DNA of 64,000 nucleotides from contig JANQBS010000181.1 in NCBI GenBank assembly GCA_033085395.1, positions 1-64,000 on the forward strand, written 5' to 3'. Of this stretch, positions 10,897 to 23,849 are shown piece by piece (positions within the stretch are counted from its first letter, which is position 1; every line of letters begins with the position of its first letter). The stretch is from Xanthoparmelia taractica. Its lineage: Eukaryota; Ascomycota; Lecanoromycetes; Lecanorales; Parmeliaceae. The translations under genes were made by a program, and so were the position numbers. The notes below the pieces were generated by a model. It saw only the letters and a program-made list of their open reading frames with translations. It was not told where the DNA came from and made no database searches.

Positions 10897-12274
10897 AACT
10901 GAATGTTAAAAAGCACGCTTGGAAAGAGAAGGGAATACATATAGGCGCATAGAATAAGAGGGTAATTGTGAATGGGTCACGGAGGTTGGGTTGGGAGCTT
11001 TTTTTCGGGACTTGGTTCTTGGGAATCGTTTTGTTGGTCGACGTTGGTTGCTTGGATAAGCCGGCGCATCAGTCATAGGGAGCAGAATACCATTGCACAA
11101 CTCGATCGTGAATGAAGAAGCCTTGAGATTGCTGTTCAGACGGTTCTTCACTCGGGTGTAGATAAGCGAATCGCTTTCATGACTCGATCAACGCCTGGTA
11201 AACACAGACATCTACATCTTCGCTTCCAATATCTCTCTCTTGTGCTATTAATCTTTGACCCCGACCTGAGCCGATCTAAATGAGAAAGTAACTACGAAGA
11301 GCCTACCAACGTTTTACTCCATGCTCGATCGTTTACGGCATGGTGGCAGATGACAGGAGTGGAAAGGTACCTTAAGTAAAGCACGAAATCGCTGATCCGG
11401 CCGGATATGCTACCTTACTCTCTCTTTCCCCCCCCCCCTTCTCCCCCCTGCTCCCTCTCTCACCTACCCCGCACCCCTAAAACTGGCAGCCTCGAGCACC
11501 CGACTGAGCAGGAGCCAGATATCAGTCCGCTTTCCCCGTCCCTACTTTAGATGACAGGTAAGGTATGTTTTCCCGCCGCCTCATCACGACCAAAAAAAAG
11601 GTGCGTCTTCTATGGATCGACCGTCTGCTTATAATAGTTAAATGCAAAGGCTGTCTATCATACTTTTGTTCTCTCTCTCCTAACCTCCAAGCCTGTGATT
11701 TGGTTTGTTGGAGGACAGATTGTATGGGCACCACGGTGCTGTGGTGGGCGAGGATGTGTCGGGGGCAGGTAGGGCGGGGAAGTGTGGATGAGATTACATA
11801 GAGGTTTATGGGGAATGTATGGAAGGTTGAGGTTGATGGAATTGGGTTTAGATAGGATTGTATCAAAGTTTTGGGCTGATGAGATCGGCTAGGTAGGGGA
11901 GAGTACTGCTACAGTTATTATCGTATCGTATGGTATGTTATCGTATAATATCAAGAGTCCTGGTTTTTGTCAGGGGAGTCCTCTCCAGGTCATGGAGTAC
12001 GGTCTATTGTATATTTTAATGTCACATCATCGATTCTGTGATAGTAAGCGCTATCTCAGTACTTTTCCCCGTCAAGTGGTCGTGCTTGGAAATCCTTAAG
12101 CAACGATTGAAGGGGGTGGGTATATTCGCATAAAATTACTTGCCCGGCGTCCCAGATTCAGCTAGCTCTAGAGCTTTTATCCTTCTCCACGGACCCTTCC
12201 TTTCCAATGCAATTCCTTTCGCCCTACCCGCTTCCGGGAAATAATAGTAATCTCGTACAAGAATAAGGCCGCTG
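10897..12274. other. Intergenic with simple-sequence tracts
   Basis: No gene supported. It holds a C-rich tract (about 11428-11460) and an ATCGTAT-type microsatellite (about 11918-11952). The open frames here (11522-11866 on -, 11565-11801 on +) overlap each other and show no domain. The region carries the 3' ends of two convergent genes (9814 + and 12275 -). Confidence 0.35.
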
Positions 12275-15200
12275 TTATATCAACAGCATATGAGTCCCGC
12301 AAACACCGCAAACCAAAAGTATAGACAACCCTCGCCCGTTTCCCTGCCCACCCGTAAAAGCCAGCACATTCATCGAACCATTGTTAGCTGCCGATCCTGT
12401 AGGCGTTGGTAATGCGAAATGCTCAGTCCCAATATCTAACGCCGCACGGCTAGCCTCCAGACTGACTATCTTTCCGGAAACCGTCACGCCGGCCGCACCA
12501 GCATTGAGTGTCACCCCATCTACTACGACAAAGGAAGACGCTACTTTGACATCGAATCCATCGATATCGAGATCAGATGAAATCGTTGCCTGAGGTGTCA
12601 AGAGCGGGATCGTGCGTGATCCCACGACCAAGGTGCCGGAAGCTTGAAGACTGATGATTTTTCCACCAACTGTGATAGCGGGACCGCCTGCTGAGATGGT
12701 CGTACCTGCTATGGAAATTACGGATGGGTTTGCTGTGAATATTTGGCCCGCGACTGTGTAGACTCTGTCGGGAGAAGAGTCTGATGGACTTGGAAGGGAG
12801 ATGGTACTGCTGCCTATTTGCAATGCTCCGTTTTGCCCAAGACTGATAATGGTTCCACCAACCGTGACAGCTAGGCCCTCTGCTGAGATTGTAGTACCGG
12901 CTATAGAGAAAATTGAGGGATTCGGTGTGAAGGTCTGACCTGCTACAGTGAATGCTTTTGCAGCTAGAGGAGTGGATGGTGGGTTGGTCAGAGAGATTGT
13001 AGTACTCCCTATAGCCAACGCTCCCGATTGATCGAGGCTGATGGTGGTCCCATCGGCTGTGACAGCAGGACCGCCTGCTGAGACAACGGTACCCCCTATA
13101 GGAAAGGCTGAGGGGTTTGGTGTAAAGGTCTGGCCTGCCACTGCCAATACAGTCGGATCAGATGGGTTTGTGAGGGAGATGGTACTGCTCCATATTGCCA
13201 AAATGCCCGATTGACCAAGGCTGATTGTTGTTCCGTCGATGGTGTGAGCGGTGCCACCGGGAGCAATGACTGCGTTGTTGATTTTGAAACCTGTTGGATT
13301 GGCGGTAAATGTCTGAGCGCCAACGGTGAAGACCGATTGTGGCGGCTTTGAGGGGGTAAAAGATCCGTCAACTTCAAGTCCAAAGTTCCCAAATGCGTTG
13401 TAAATGATTGCCCCTAGACCTTGAGTCTGAGCTTGCGGCCTCTCTCCTTGCAGTGGTGCTGGGACGATAGGGTCTTTAGGATCTGTTGGCGATTGTTGTG
13501 AATCATCCGATGACGAATCACTGGCACTAGACGAAGGTTCAACTGGTTCTGCTGGTGAATCCCCTGCGCCTGCAGGAACCGAAGTTACTTTAGCGTTTGA
13601 CCATGGATCTGACGGTGGATCGTCCTTGGCGTTTGAAGAGCCTGCAGAGTTATCAGGGAAAGAAGCAGCGCCGGCTGTAGCTACCACAGGTGACGGTGTT
13701 GGGCTATCCTTTCCAGGGTCTCCAGTTCTTGCCGGAGGAGCCACAGGATCATTGGGCAGAGATGCTGGTTTAGCGGCTGTTGCGGGGAGTGTGGCCCGCC
13801 CTGGTATCGTTGTTGGATCTGCCGGCGTGGGTACAGGCGTAGAACTTGCAACTGGGGTCGGCAGAAGCAAAGCCGCAGGTGTCAAAGCAATTGGCGGATC
13901 AATGAGACCAAAAGTGGTCAATGCATAATGATCACTCAATATTCCGGTACACAGAGCCGACCATACTGGGTCGAGAGTAAACATCTCCATAGGTGGAACG
14001 ATTAGCGGAAGCCATGGCGGCCCGATAGTCTCGTATACCGTGCCATCGGAAGATGTACTTTCTCCTAAGCCCCACGTCGGACAAGCCAAATCTTGGATTT
14101 TGAGCGGCGCGATACCTGCTCCAAGGTCGTGGTCATCAGCATGCAAGTACCAGAATGCCCCAACTGTGAAGTCATTGGGATCGCCATAGTTCTCGGTGCC
14201 TGGCGTCCATGTCGAGAGCTTGCCAGGTGCAAGGGTGATGATTGGATCTATCAATTTCGGGCCAACAGTCCTGCATTGGTCACTGACTGTCGCTGTGCCC
14301 ACCAGTTGAAGATAGAGAGATGGAGAAGTACTATAGCAAGTATTAATTTGATAGGTAAGCTTGGAAGAGAATGCATGACATACAATGTATGACCGCTGAA
14401 CACGGCAGTGCTCCCATCGGCAACAAGTGAATGTACGCGCCTCTCTAAATTCCGAGCTGGCAAGGTTGAATTGGTTTTGGCCGTTTGATTAGGATGGCAA
14501 TCGGCAGTCTCCTCCGGGAAGTAATAGAGCCTCACTCTCGGTATGTCCAGCGAGCAGTTCCCGCAACACGTACCTCGGTAAGCAATGGTGAATTCCTGCA
14601 CAACATTGGGTGGTATCTGTACAGGATAATAGGGCTCGAATCCCAAGGAATGGTTGAGATTCAAAGCAGTAGTCTGGATGACCGTGTTGCTACTACCGCA
14701 ATTCGAAAACGTGAACAGTCCTCGGCCCATAGCGTCGGCGTAGGATCTACATTCCGGACTCTGGCCAAAATCCAGAATCCAATTCCACAGATCTAGATTG
14801 TACTCTGGCTCCCAGGCGAAAAATTCATCTGGAGTATCTCTATTCACGAGGTGCGTTGATTGTGCACTGAGATAGGACGAGCATGGTAGTACAGTAGTTG
14901 TAGTCGCGGTGGTCAGATTCACTCCTACTGTTATGGAACCGGTCTGACAAATCGGTCCGTATATGTTGCAGTCTTGCGTTTGGTTAAAAGGTATGATGTA
15001 TGGAAAGTTTGGAACACTGGTCGAAGAAATGTTGGGGAACATTTGACTGGAGGTATCGGCCGATAAAGTTGTTTCGGGAGGCTGCTTGACTGGATCTCAA
15101 AGTAAGCTGAACTGTGGTGATGGCTTGGACGACGATGGTTTCCGCGCATGAACTTGACCTTTCGAATAAAAGGTGTGCGCAGACTACAGTGTTAAGGGTT

Positions 15201-15286
15201 GAAGACTGACAGTAAGTACTATTCTCAGCACGGACAGAAAGAGGCAGGACCAGAGAGAGATACAAGAAGCGGAGGATTGGTGCCAT
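12275..15286 (-). CDS. Secreted, anchored repeat-containing surface protein (paralog)
   Basis: Three exons are proposed: 15286-15220, 15089-14384 and 14330-12275, giving 942 residues. Intron 2 (53 bp, GTATGT..TAG) is secure: splicing yields GHTFTSPSLYLQ, matching GHTFTSPSIYVD in the paralog at 3682-6645. Intron 1 (130 bp) is tentative, chosen because it joins the signal peptide MAPILRFLYLSLVLPLSVRA in phase. Further shared features are TCCGNCS..VRLYYFP, a Cys-Pro segment before the linker, a Pro/Ser/Thr linker, and four to five C-terminal repeats with VAGQTFTPNPS, GTTIS and AIGSTTISL. The C-terminus (AFTGGQGNGRGLSILLV) resembles an anchor signal. Role unknown; likely cell surface. It is inverted relative to its paralog with a transposon between them. 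Confidence 0.75.
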
Positions 15287-16915
15287 CACCGCAGGAACAA
15301 AACGAACGAAGAGCGGTGTCGCCTTGCTGGATCGAAGATACATTAATTCACGTTAAGTACTACGGTGTTCATGTTTGTACGCAAGATTCTTGTGATGTCG
15401 TGGGACTTCGCATTACTGGGCTGCGTCGTACACAGAAATGGGGCCTGGCCGTAGTGCAGGCAACGAATCTGAGCAGCATTCATGAAGCATTCACAGTAAG
15501 TCCATATATTAAGAGAGAAGTTCCTTTTAGAGCTTGATGTGCTTACTTCCTGTCGTATTGCCACACATATCTGCAGCTTACATGCATGCATAGCCCTGGG
15601 CTTTGGGGCCAAACAATTTTCGGGGCCCATGTATTCGGGACCCATCAAATGGCCTCGTGCAGACTTGCTCAATGCCTGGGGTAAGACTGTATAGCACTGG
15701 GAGTTTGAAATCAGGAAACTGGATTTTTTATGGATGACTCGTAGCAGTGATGGGCGAATATCGTCCATAGGAGCTTATGCTTGATCCAATCCTCAAAGCA
15801 AGGGCTGATCTTTGGAGGGTGATAATATGAACTGGGAAGCGATGCATCGAACGCTTACACCCACCAGACCTGCTGACCGGACCGGGTCGACGTCTGGTAT
15901 GAAAGGCATTGCGACAAGGTGATAGAAGGTACTAATTTAAAACAATGTCTAACCCGGTTAGGCTTAGATTAGTGCTACCTTTGGTGACGAGTACCTTAAG
16001 GTAGGGGCTTAACCGAGTGGGGGCTAAAACCCTTTATGGGCAGGAAGCACGATTGATAGAATAGCAATGAAATTTTTATCATGCACATGATATACACGAG
16101 TCAACCTCAGGGCGTTGTGCATGCAGGAAGATATTCTATTTATAAGTACTGCGGGATTCTCCAAGAATTTCCACATGGAATATAGTAGCTCAAGAAATCC
16201 TATAAGGGCTAAACCCCAGTATAAAAAACAGTTAAACGCTAGGAATTAAAATAGAAAAGCCCTAAACGTGTTAATATATAACGACGCTAAGAATACGTAA
16301 GATTAGTAAAATAATAAAGAACGACTCGAAAGTAAGGTAATTATATAAATCATCGCGTTAAATTATAGCGCACTATGTTGTATCGGTGCTGCAGCCGAGA
16401 TGAACCCTAAAGGTAGATATCCAGGCTGAGGATCGCTTAACGAGCTGAGATGGAAGTAGTCAGATTCCGGCGAGAGCATGGACTAGAGCCCAGAGCAGCG
16501 CTTTGACATAATGGGTGCTCTCCAATCCGAGACGGATGAAGAGCGTTAGATGCTTATAGTTTGCTTTGCTTCCATGCCGCTGAATCGGATAGATGAGCTT
16601 GTTCGATGGTCAAAGGGAGGGGCAACAACTTTTGGCTTTCGTACTCGAAGAGTTTAGGCTCGCGCTCGAATTTGAGCCTGGCTGGTATTTGAGTAGCTAT
16701 ACATCTACATTGCTTGCATCGGATCCAACTCTTCCGTCCAAAGACTCTTTGTATCCAAGACGTCTACCCGCTGGGCACTCCTAAACACAATTACTGGCCT
16801 TTCTCCACCTTTTCTTCTTCATCCAAGAAAAGAAAATGAGTGACGATGCTCCAAGAATTGGACCCCTTCCATCTTCGCCCCCTTCTATCTTATTATAGAC
16901 GCATTTTTAATCTTC
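15287..16915. other. Intergenic, repeat-like and partly RIP-like
   Basis: No gene supported. About 15945-16380 looks like decayed repeat DNA: a CTAACCCGGTTAG palindrome near 15950, CCTTAAGG near 15994, GGGCTAAA words, then AT-rich sequence with many stops. It could be a solo LTR or MITE, but no paired termini or target duplication could be confirmed. The rest is ordinary spacer. Confidence 0.35.
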
Positions 16916-19900
16916 TTACACGATTCTGACGAGTTCTTCCTGCTCTTGCAGCCCCTCTGTGTCATTGGCGGCTGTTCCAGCGCCACGTTTTGCGAAGGGC
17001 CATATCGATCGGTGCGATGCTTTCCGCGGGCTTGGTGCTGATGAGGAGCTCGTGATACTCTCGCGCGAGCCTCTCTTTTCCTTCTTAAGTACCGAAGCTT
17101 TGATCTTCTCGTTGTAAGGCTTGAGTTTGTTTTCGTAAAGCTTCGGGGGATTGATAAGCAACGAGACTTGCTCGCGGATTCGGTCTCCCTTTTCTTTGCG
17201 GTCTTGGGCATCCTTTTTCTTGCGGTCCCGTCTGATTTTCTCTTCGTCTGTTCCCTCTGGAATTTTCGGTCCCCTGGATGTTTTGGTGTCGTCCCCGTCA
17301 GCAAAGGATTTTCGCCTTTCTTGCTCGGGCTTCTCCGATTGCTCTTCAACATCTCTCTTTTGGGGCGCCTTGAGGCTGGTGGCAGTCCATTTCAGGATGC
17401 TGTATACCACCAGAATTGTCCAGACGACCACGAAGAGCGGTAGCAATATGACTGCGACCAAGACTTGGATAACAGCAAGACCAATATGGTCTGCTGACCT
17501 CATTTCGTTTTTGGTCACGAAGTCGTAGGCGAGTACGATGCGATATGCTGGGAACTCAACCAGCCAGTAAACTACCAAAAACATCAGATATGTATACCTA
17601 CTCTCGTCCAGGACGTCTTCGCCATCGGATTTTCTGATGCGGGACAAGGTTCGTCCCCAGCGCACGGGGAAAACATTGGAGGTCATCTCCATCTTCGGTC
17701 TTGCAGTGCGAATAAGGTGAGCCCAAAATCCTTGACTTAGTCTTCCAAGTGGCCATGCCAGAATACCGGCATTAAAAACAATGACGAGCGTAACAACCAG
17801 TGCAATTGCCGTTGCTTGAAGGAACGGTATGGTCGTGTCGTATTTGCTTGAACATCGATCAGCAGTTGTGACGGGTCCAGGAAACCTATGGAAATACTCA
17901 CGGCGCTCCTTGCATGCTAAAAACGCTCTGAAACGATAGAATTATTATATGATATTGTGATGAGGCAAAAATGAGGACATGCTTACAGCTACAAAACTCA
18001 GCGGATAAAATATTACAGTGGCGTATGTGAAGACTCGGATGTTTTCTGATTGGCGTGCTGCTCTTCGCGCTTCAAAAAGACTAAGGTTGCCAGCCAGCTA
18101 CGATGTACATTAACACCGACCAAGCTGTATGCTATCACTCATGCCAACATACCTCTTGTTTGAGATTTCTGATGCGCTCGAGGCTACTCTGGATATGTCC
18201 AAGTTGATCTTTCAAAAGGAAGATTTGCCGTTCAGCGAGCCTCTTTTGACTGTCAACCCACTCTCCATGTCTTTGTTCGTCCTTTTCAGACCAGCGAGGT
18301 TTATTCGGAGGCAATCGGTTCCTCTCCCGCTGTGTCCACTTACTAAGAGTATCAACATTCGCTTCTGAGAGTCGATGCAGAACAACTAGCGTATCTTCGA
18401 GATCGGGACAATCGTTGGACCGACGACTGTACTGTGCTTGGGAGTTCCTATCGTTGACTTTGGAGATATGTGAATACGTTGAATCTTGCTCATATCTTTG
18501 TTTGTCTGTCTCGGGCTCCAACCAGTCGTCAATCGACGCGAGAATCCTTTTAGTGCTCTGATATACCTCAACTACCATCTTCTCGACGAGGAAAGGCTCA
18601 AGGACATTCCTTTGGTGGTTATGGATGTCTCTTTGAAACCAATCAGAAGGATAATCCCACAGTTCTGGGATTTCCTCATTCGTGGTGTTAAATGGATTGT
18701 CGATCGTGCCCGACTTTCCGGGAAGGTAGGTTAAGAGATAGCCAGACCAGTACCTGTCAACAATATCCCCAATGAAACGACAGCTCACCGAAGCCTTGTA
18801 GATGTCAAACAGGGAGCCCTTATATCTATGTAGAAATCTTCGCTGACGACCATCACAGACACTCTCACCTTCAAATATTTCTTCGCCTGGTTTCTCCTTT
18901 ACTGTGACGAGTTGCAGGAAGCTGAGATGAAGCTCTGTCGTCCATACATCTGCTATATCATGGATCTAGATGAGATGGTTTAATTAGTTTTGTACGCTAA
19001 TACCGGCAAAACCTGGAACGTACGTATTCACGAAAGTAACTTAAAAAGCTACTATGCCGAACGTAGAATTGTGCTATATAGCGTCTATCTGAGATGGGTG
19101 TGGCGAGATAGAGGATTAAAGCCGGTTCGACTCGTAAAGGTTCCAGATAACTTTCTCGAGTCAGCCTAATGACAAAGCTGTTTTTGATCATGACAACTGA
19201 CTGAAACCTCTTCCTAGATTTTTCCACCCGACGAGGTTTACAAAGGTATACGTCGAGGTCTTCAGGGTCGTACCATCTTATAGAGGGCTCGCCTGGCGCA
19301 TGTCGACCAACGTCGCCAACGAGGGTAGAACTATTCCCCCAACTGAAAGCTTCCATTGCACCCCTCGACTTGTCGCCCTTCCAGATAGCAAGACCGCGAC
19401 CGAGGATTCTTCTCACACTTTCTCGAAGAGTGCTATGCGGATCTAGTATAGAGTCCATGTCGAGACGTTTGTCCAGTCCAGAAATGGATCCTTGCATAAT
19501 CTCGTCGCTCACAGACTTATAAGGAGGTCGCTTATTAATGAAAGCTGGGAAAGGGTAGAGCCAATCTTTCAACTTCCTTTCTAGACAGACATTCCTCAAT
19601 CAGCCATATGCTCGGATTTATATAGTAATGCAGTATTATATTATGTAGTACGCAGGATCGTTCATCTCACCTAGAGGGTCGTAGACCATCTGAACATTCA
19701 TCTGACCGTAAGAACTCCCTGTCTTCTTTTTCATGTCGACCTTTTTCTTCATAGCAATCTTTGCCTCCAGAGTGATACTGTCATTGGGCGACAAAGGGGC
19801 CCGCTGCTCGGAGCCAACAGCCCCATCCCGCTTTGAAGCCAAAGACGTGGAAGCATCTTCAACCCTATCAGGGAGGACGTTCCATTAACCCACTCAAAGC

Positions 19901-22385
19901 TGGAATTGTAAGCATCGCAGGGAGGAAACTACTCACGGGACAAGCTTCAAACTCTCAAACCGTTGCCTCGACAGGAGAGTTGGAATCTCCCAAGCGCTAC
20001 GCTCAACGCCACAGAGCGGCAATGAGTCGGGTAACTCCGTGTAATAGTCCCTTCTCTCAGCAAAAAGGCCATAAGGTAAAACGCAGTCAATCAGTCTTTT
20101 TCGAGACACTTTTTGTAAGTCCTCCGGAGTTTTGGAGCTGTCCAAGGACCCCAACTTCGCCCAGATGATAGCTAGAGCGTATCGTAGCAGCTTCTCCCAG
20201 ATTTCTTCACGGTAATCATCACCTTGAGCCTTCAGTGTGTTCTTCCATGAGAGCTCGACATTTGCCTTAACTGTTTCCTTATTTTTGCTAAGGACCTCGA
20301 TGTCCAAGTCATTTCTGAAAAAGACCCACTCGTAGCCATCAAAAAGCATTGTGTCTTTCGTAGTAAACTGTGCCCTGTCCCTATTGCGGGACCGCCGAAT
20401 GGCGACAGAGAAAGAGCTAGCATCTGGCCTACTCTCCTCGACCAATGAAGTTTGAGTTGGACGAGCATCCGGGGGTTGGTACAGGAAATGATGTAAGACA
20501 GTTTTCCGTACGTCTTGATGTCGCAGTTTGTATACGTTCAACTTTTCCAGAATGTTCGAGCGAAACGACTCGTCATCAGACTTGCGAACCAGATCTTCCA
20601 AGGATTTGAGCGCCTTCCAGATATATATGAGATCCCCTAAACGATAATCGGGGAGATGAAGCTGCTCTGGTCCTCCGTCGAGACCAACCGCGAGATACTC
20701 CGTCTTGGTGTCTGTGTACCATAGCTTTGACTTGTCATCCTGCTTCGCGTTTAGTGTATCGAGCCAGATTTCACTACCTCTCACCAAGCACTCGTTCACA
20801 AGCGATGATTCTTCCTTAGATATCCTTGCGAATTCAAACAATTTCAGCATTTGTAAGCTTCCGACGAAAGCCTCTTTGCCTGTTCTATCATCAGGTGTCA
20901 CGTCATCACCATTGAATTTCGGAGTTGGCCAGCTCTGACTAGTCAAGAAGGCCTTTTCAAAACACCATCGCAAATGTCCTTCGCAGGCATCCTTGATGCG
21001 GGCTAGCAATGCCAATTTCTCTAAAGTCGGACTGTTGTCCTGCAAGACTGAGGAGACTGGAGTCAAGTGAATGTGATTCTCGATGTCCAAGATTCGATAC
21101 ATGAACAAGAGATAGCGGAAAATATAGCTATCAGCGTTAGTATTCTCGAACAGCATTATCATAGTAATTGATCAGGGAAGTCCTACAAATCATTTATCGG
21201 CATTGATCCCGATTCAAATGTAATATCATTGATAAATGGAACATGGTGCTGTTTTTCCGAGCTCGGAACTAAGCAGAGACACAATATATGTTCGAGATGG
21301 CGCCTGAAAATAGGATTGAAATCATCGCCCTGCGCAAAAGACCAATTCCCTGACTCTTCGCGCTTTAGTAATGCATTGATATCTCGAGGTTGCAAGACTC
21401 GAGAGTCTTTGTCTTTGAATTTATCGTAGGGTTGTAAGCTGTACTGGACGACAAGCTTTTGTACGCCGTAGGGGACGACATGAAGTGGTTCCGAGAAGCC
21501 TGTTGAGGCGTTCTTTCCAGCATTCTCCTCATCATCGCTCTCTTCACCATCGCTGTCATAAAGGTTGGCGCGAATTGGAGTTTGAAAGGCATTTTCGGGT
21601 TTTTTTAGTTCGTCATTGTGAAAGAGTGCAATCAGGGCTTGACCTCGCGTAGTGATCTTTGGAATATCACTGTCGTGTCGTACAGCCTCTGGAGTGGCAT
21701 TTTCAGCTTGCGTGGTGATCTTCGTATTGTCGTGGTTGTGCTGCATAACATCTGGGGGCTTGTCCCACTGCATTTCCGATATATGGAAAGCATAACGCGA
21801 GTAGGGCAGTTGGAATTGATATTTATCTGCCCATTCAGCATCATTGGCCCCCGCCCACTTCTGACCTTCGACATGTAAAGTATTGACCTGAGCACCTCCA
21901 ACCTGTAGAGTATATTGAACAGATATTTGTTCTGCCGAGGGATTGGCGATGAGATAACGTTGAGACAATACCCCCCCGTCCACTGTGAACAACACAGACA
22001 CATCGAGACCACCAACTTTGTAACTGATACATGGCCAACGGCCATTGATCCATACCAATGCGGTCTTCGTGCTCGGTGTCTCACCGCCGGAAGCGGACCT
22101 CAGGCGAATGTGGAGGCCAGTTCGTTCGGTCTGCGCCAGTTGATGTAGCTTGTCAGCCACACCAAGAAGATCACGTTGGTAGTATTTCAGGGTTGGACTA
22201 CCCAGACAGATGATTCGAGGCTCGTCTTCAGCGAGATACTGTGACATTCTCAAGATCTCTCCGTAGGCACTTATGATCACCGAGGTCCCGTCTATGCCAA
22301 AAGGTATGAAAGTCTTGGTCCCCGGATTTGAGGGCACGATGAGCGTTTCGACATCTTTGAGGCCGCATAGCTCCGAGATTGCCAT
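16916..22385 (-). CDS. Large protein with CorA-like membrane C-terminus
   Basis: Eight exons splice in consistent phase: 22385-21187, 21127-19937, 19864-19671, 19580-19024, 18965-18153, 18097-17987, 17927-17902 and 17846-16916 (1,673 residues). Introns are 53-90 bp; the first has a perfect TACTAAC branch site before its AG. The first ~1,100 residues are soluble, beta-rich then alpha-rich, and not recognised; a six-hairpin-type hydrolase is a guess only. Residues ~1160-1320 form a long helical/coiled segment. TYATVIFYPLSFVASVFSMQ follows, which matches the first membrane helix of fungal CorA-like channels with SMQ where GMN is expected. Further membrane helices and a Lys/Glu-rich cytosolic tail follow. 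Altered GMN suggests it is not an ordinary Mg2+ channel. The start is the ATG at 22385, with no better upstream option. Confidence 0.75.
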
Positions 22386-23849
22386 TGGGCCAGATTCCTA
22401 ATTGGACTCGCGCACACTGTCATAAAAGAGCGGGGTTCAAGAGACGAGTAGCCGTGCTGCATAGACCGGCGGTGCAACTGCTAGCACTCTTTGGAAATGG
22501 TTTGCATTCAAATCTCGCGTAACCGTGTATGGAAAGTTCCCAGGTGTAATCGAAAGGTCACGCGCAAGAGAGTAGCATACATAAAGGGTAGTGGAGAGGT
22601 CTGCAATTTGCGAAGAGGAGAGCTTCCTTTCAGCCTCAGCCTCGTGCTAGCCCCCTCATGCATGATGACGAAGATCCCCCACGCCGCGAGGTTTCACTAG
22701 GCTAAATTCTGGCGATGATCTACGAAGTACTTCTACTTCATGTTGCCTCGGCGGCGCACTTTTCCTGCCTGGGCTGTGCCACCAAATGGAGTCATGGCAC
22801 TCTTACTGCCTTCAGGTCAATACTGAAGTGCGAAAAAGGATGTTAGACTTGTCGGCACATACTGTTCGATCCCTGCCGTCGAAGCCGTTTTCTCAAAGAT
22901 GCGCACTGAGATGAGGGTTGTAGAATGGTTCTAGGGTTTTGCCGTACCCTCGCTACGAGATCCCTCATGTAGAAGTAATTTAGCTGTTACCGCAAATTCT
23001 TGACACCAGCGTTCTTTCTTGAGAATATACAGTGTGTAGTGAAGTTCCTTTAGAGACTTGGGAGGTGCAGGCTTTCCTGTCCCCCGCCATAGCTTTATAC
23101 AGTCCAGAATATTCCCACTGAGGAAGTGCCAGCAGATTTTACTGCGATCACACAAGGAGTCTTCTTAGCCGAGACTGGGCAGCGGCGCCACGTAAGGTAC
23201 TCGAGCCTAGGTACTTGACTGATACTTACAGATCTAATGAAAGGAAAGATTATTTGATTGAACAGTAAGCGACTCAACTACGAAGCAGAAGACTTCATCT
23301 CAAGGACGAACAGATAGACATTTCATTTATTTTTCCCATTCCTTCTGCTATGACTGGCTTCAAGCTGGGTGAAACACCTCCTCTGTAACGTAACAACGAG
23401 TGTACAAGTTCTCGAAGCTTTGATTTTATCATTATTCTAGACCTCAGCCCTTTCGTTACTCTTATCTATTTCTTCAACTCGGGCGTATTCGGATCAATGT
23501 CCGCATCTCTGTTAGCATATAGACGTTCTTCCGGTCTCTCAAGTCCTGAGAATGTGAGTTAGCAGATAATTTCTTCTTGATAGAGCCAGGCCTTTTGCAG
23601 AAGAAGACACAATCGTATCAAACACGGTCTCTTGCCTCGCTTGGGCGATGATATTTCTAGGGAGTTCAAATTCCGCCTTCGGAAAGAGACACACATCGTT
23701 GCCAGCAACCATTGTGCTTCTTCATCCTCGAATGACCGGGCGATATGACGAGCTGCCAAGTACTCTTCCACCGAAAACGGCCAACACCCCGTACCCGTAC
23801 GACCAGCGTTTCCATTCAAGCTGTGTGATTCTCTTTCCGGGAAACAGAC
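22386..23849. other. Intergenic, no gene seen
   Basis: Apart from an in-frame extension of the next - strand gene (23559-23849, described there), no frame here shows a domain, signal peptide or credible introns. Upstream of 22385 it should hold the promoter of the large CorA-like gene; no motif was recognised. Confidence 0.35.

Noticed and set aside
13626..13928. 100-codon + strand frame rich in Gly/Ala/Val
   Set aside because: It is the antisense shadow of the Pro/Ser/Thr linker of the - strand surface protein.
15945..16380. Possible solo LTR
   Set aside because: TG..CA ends and a target duplication could not be located, so it is recorded only as repeat-like spacer.
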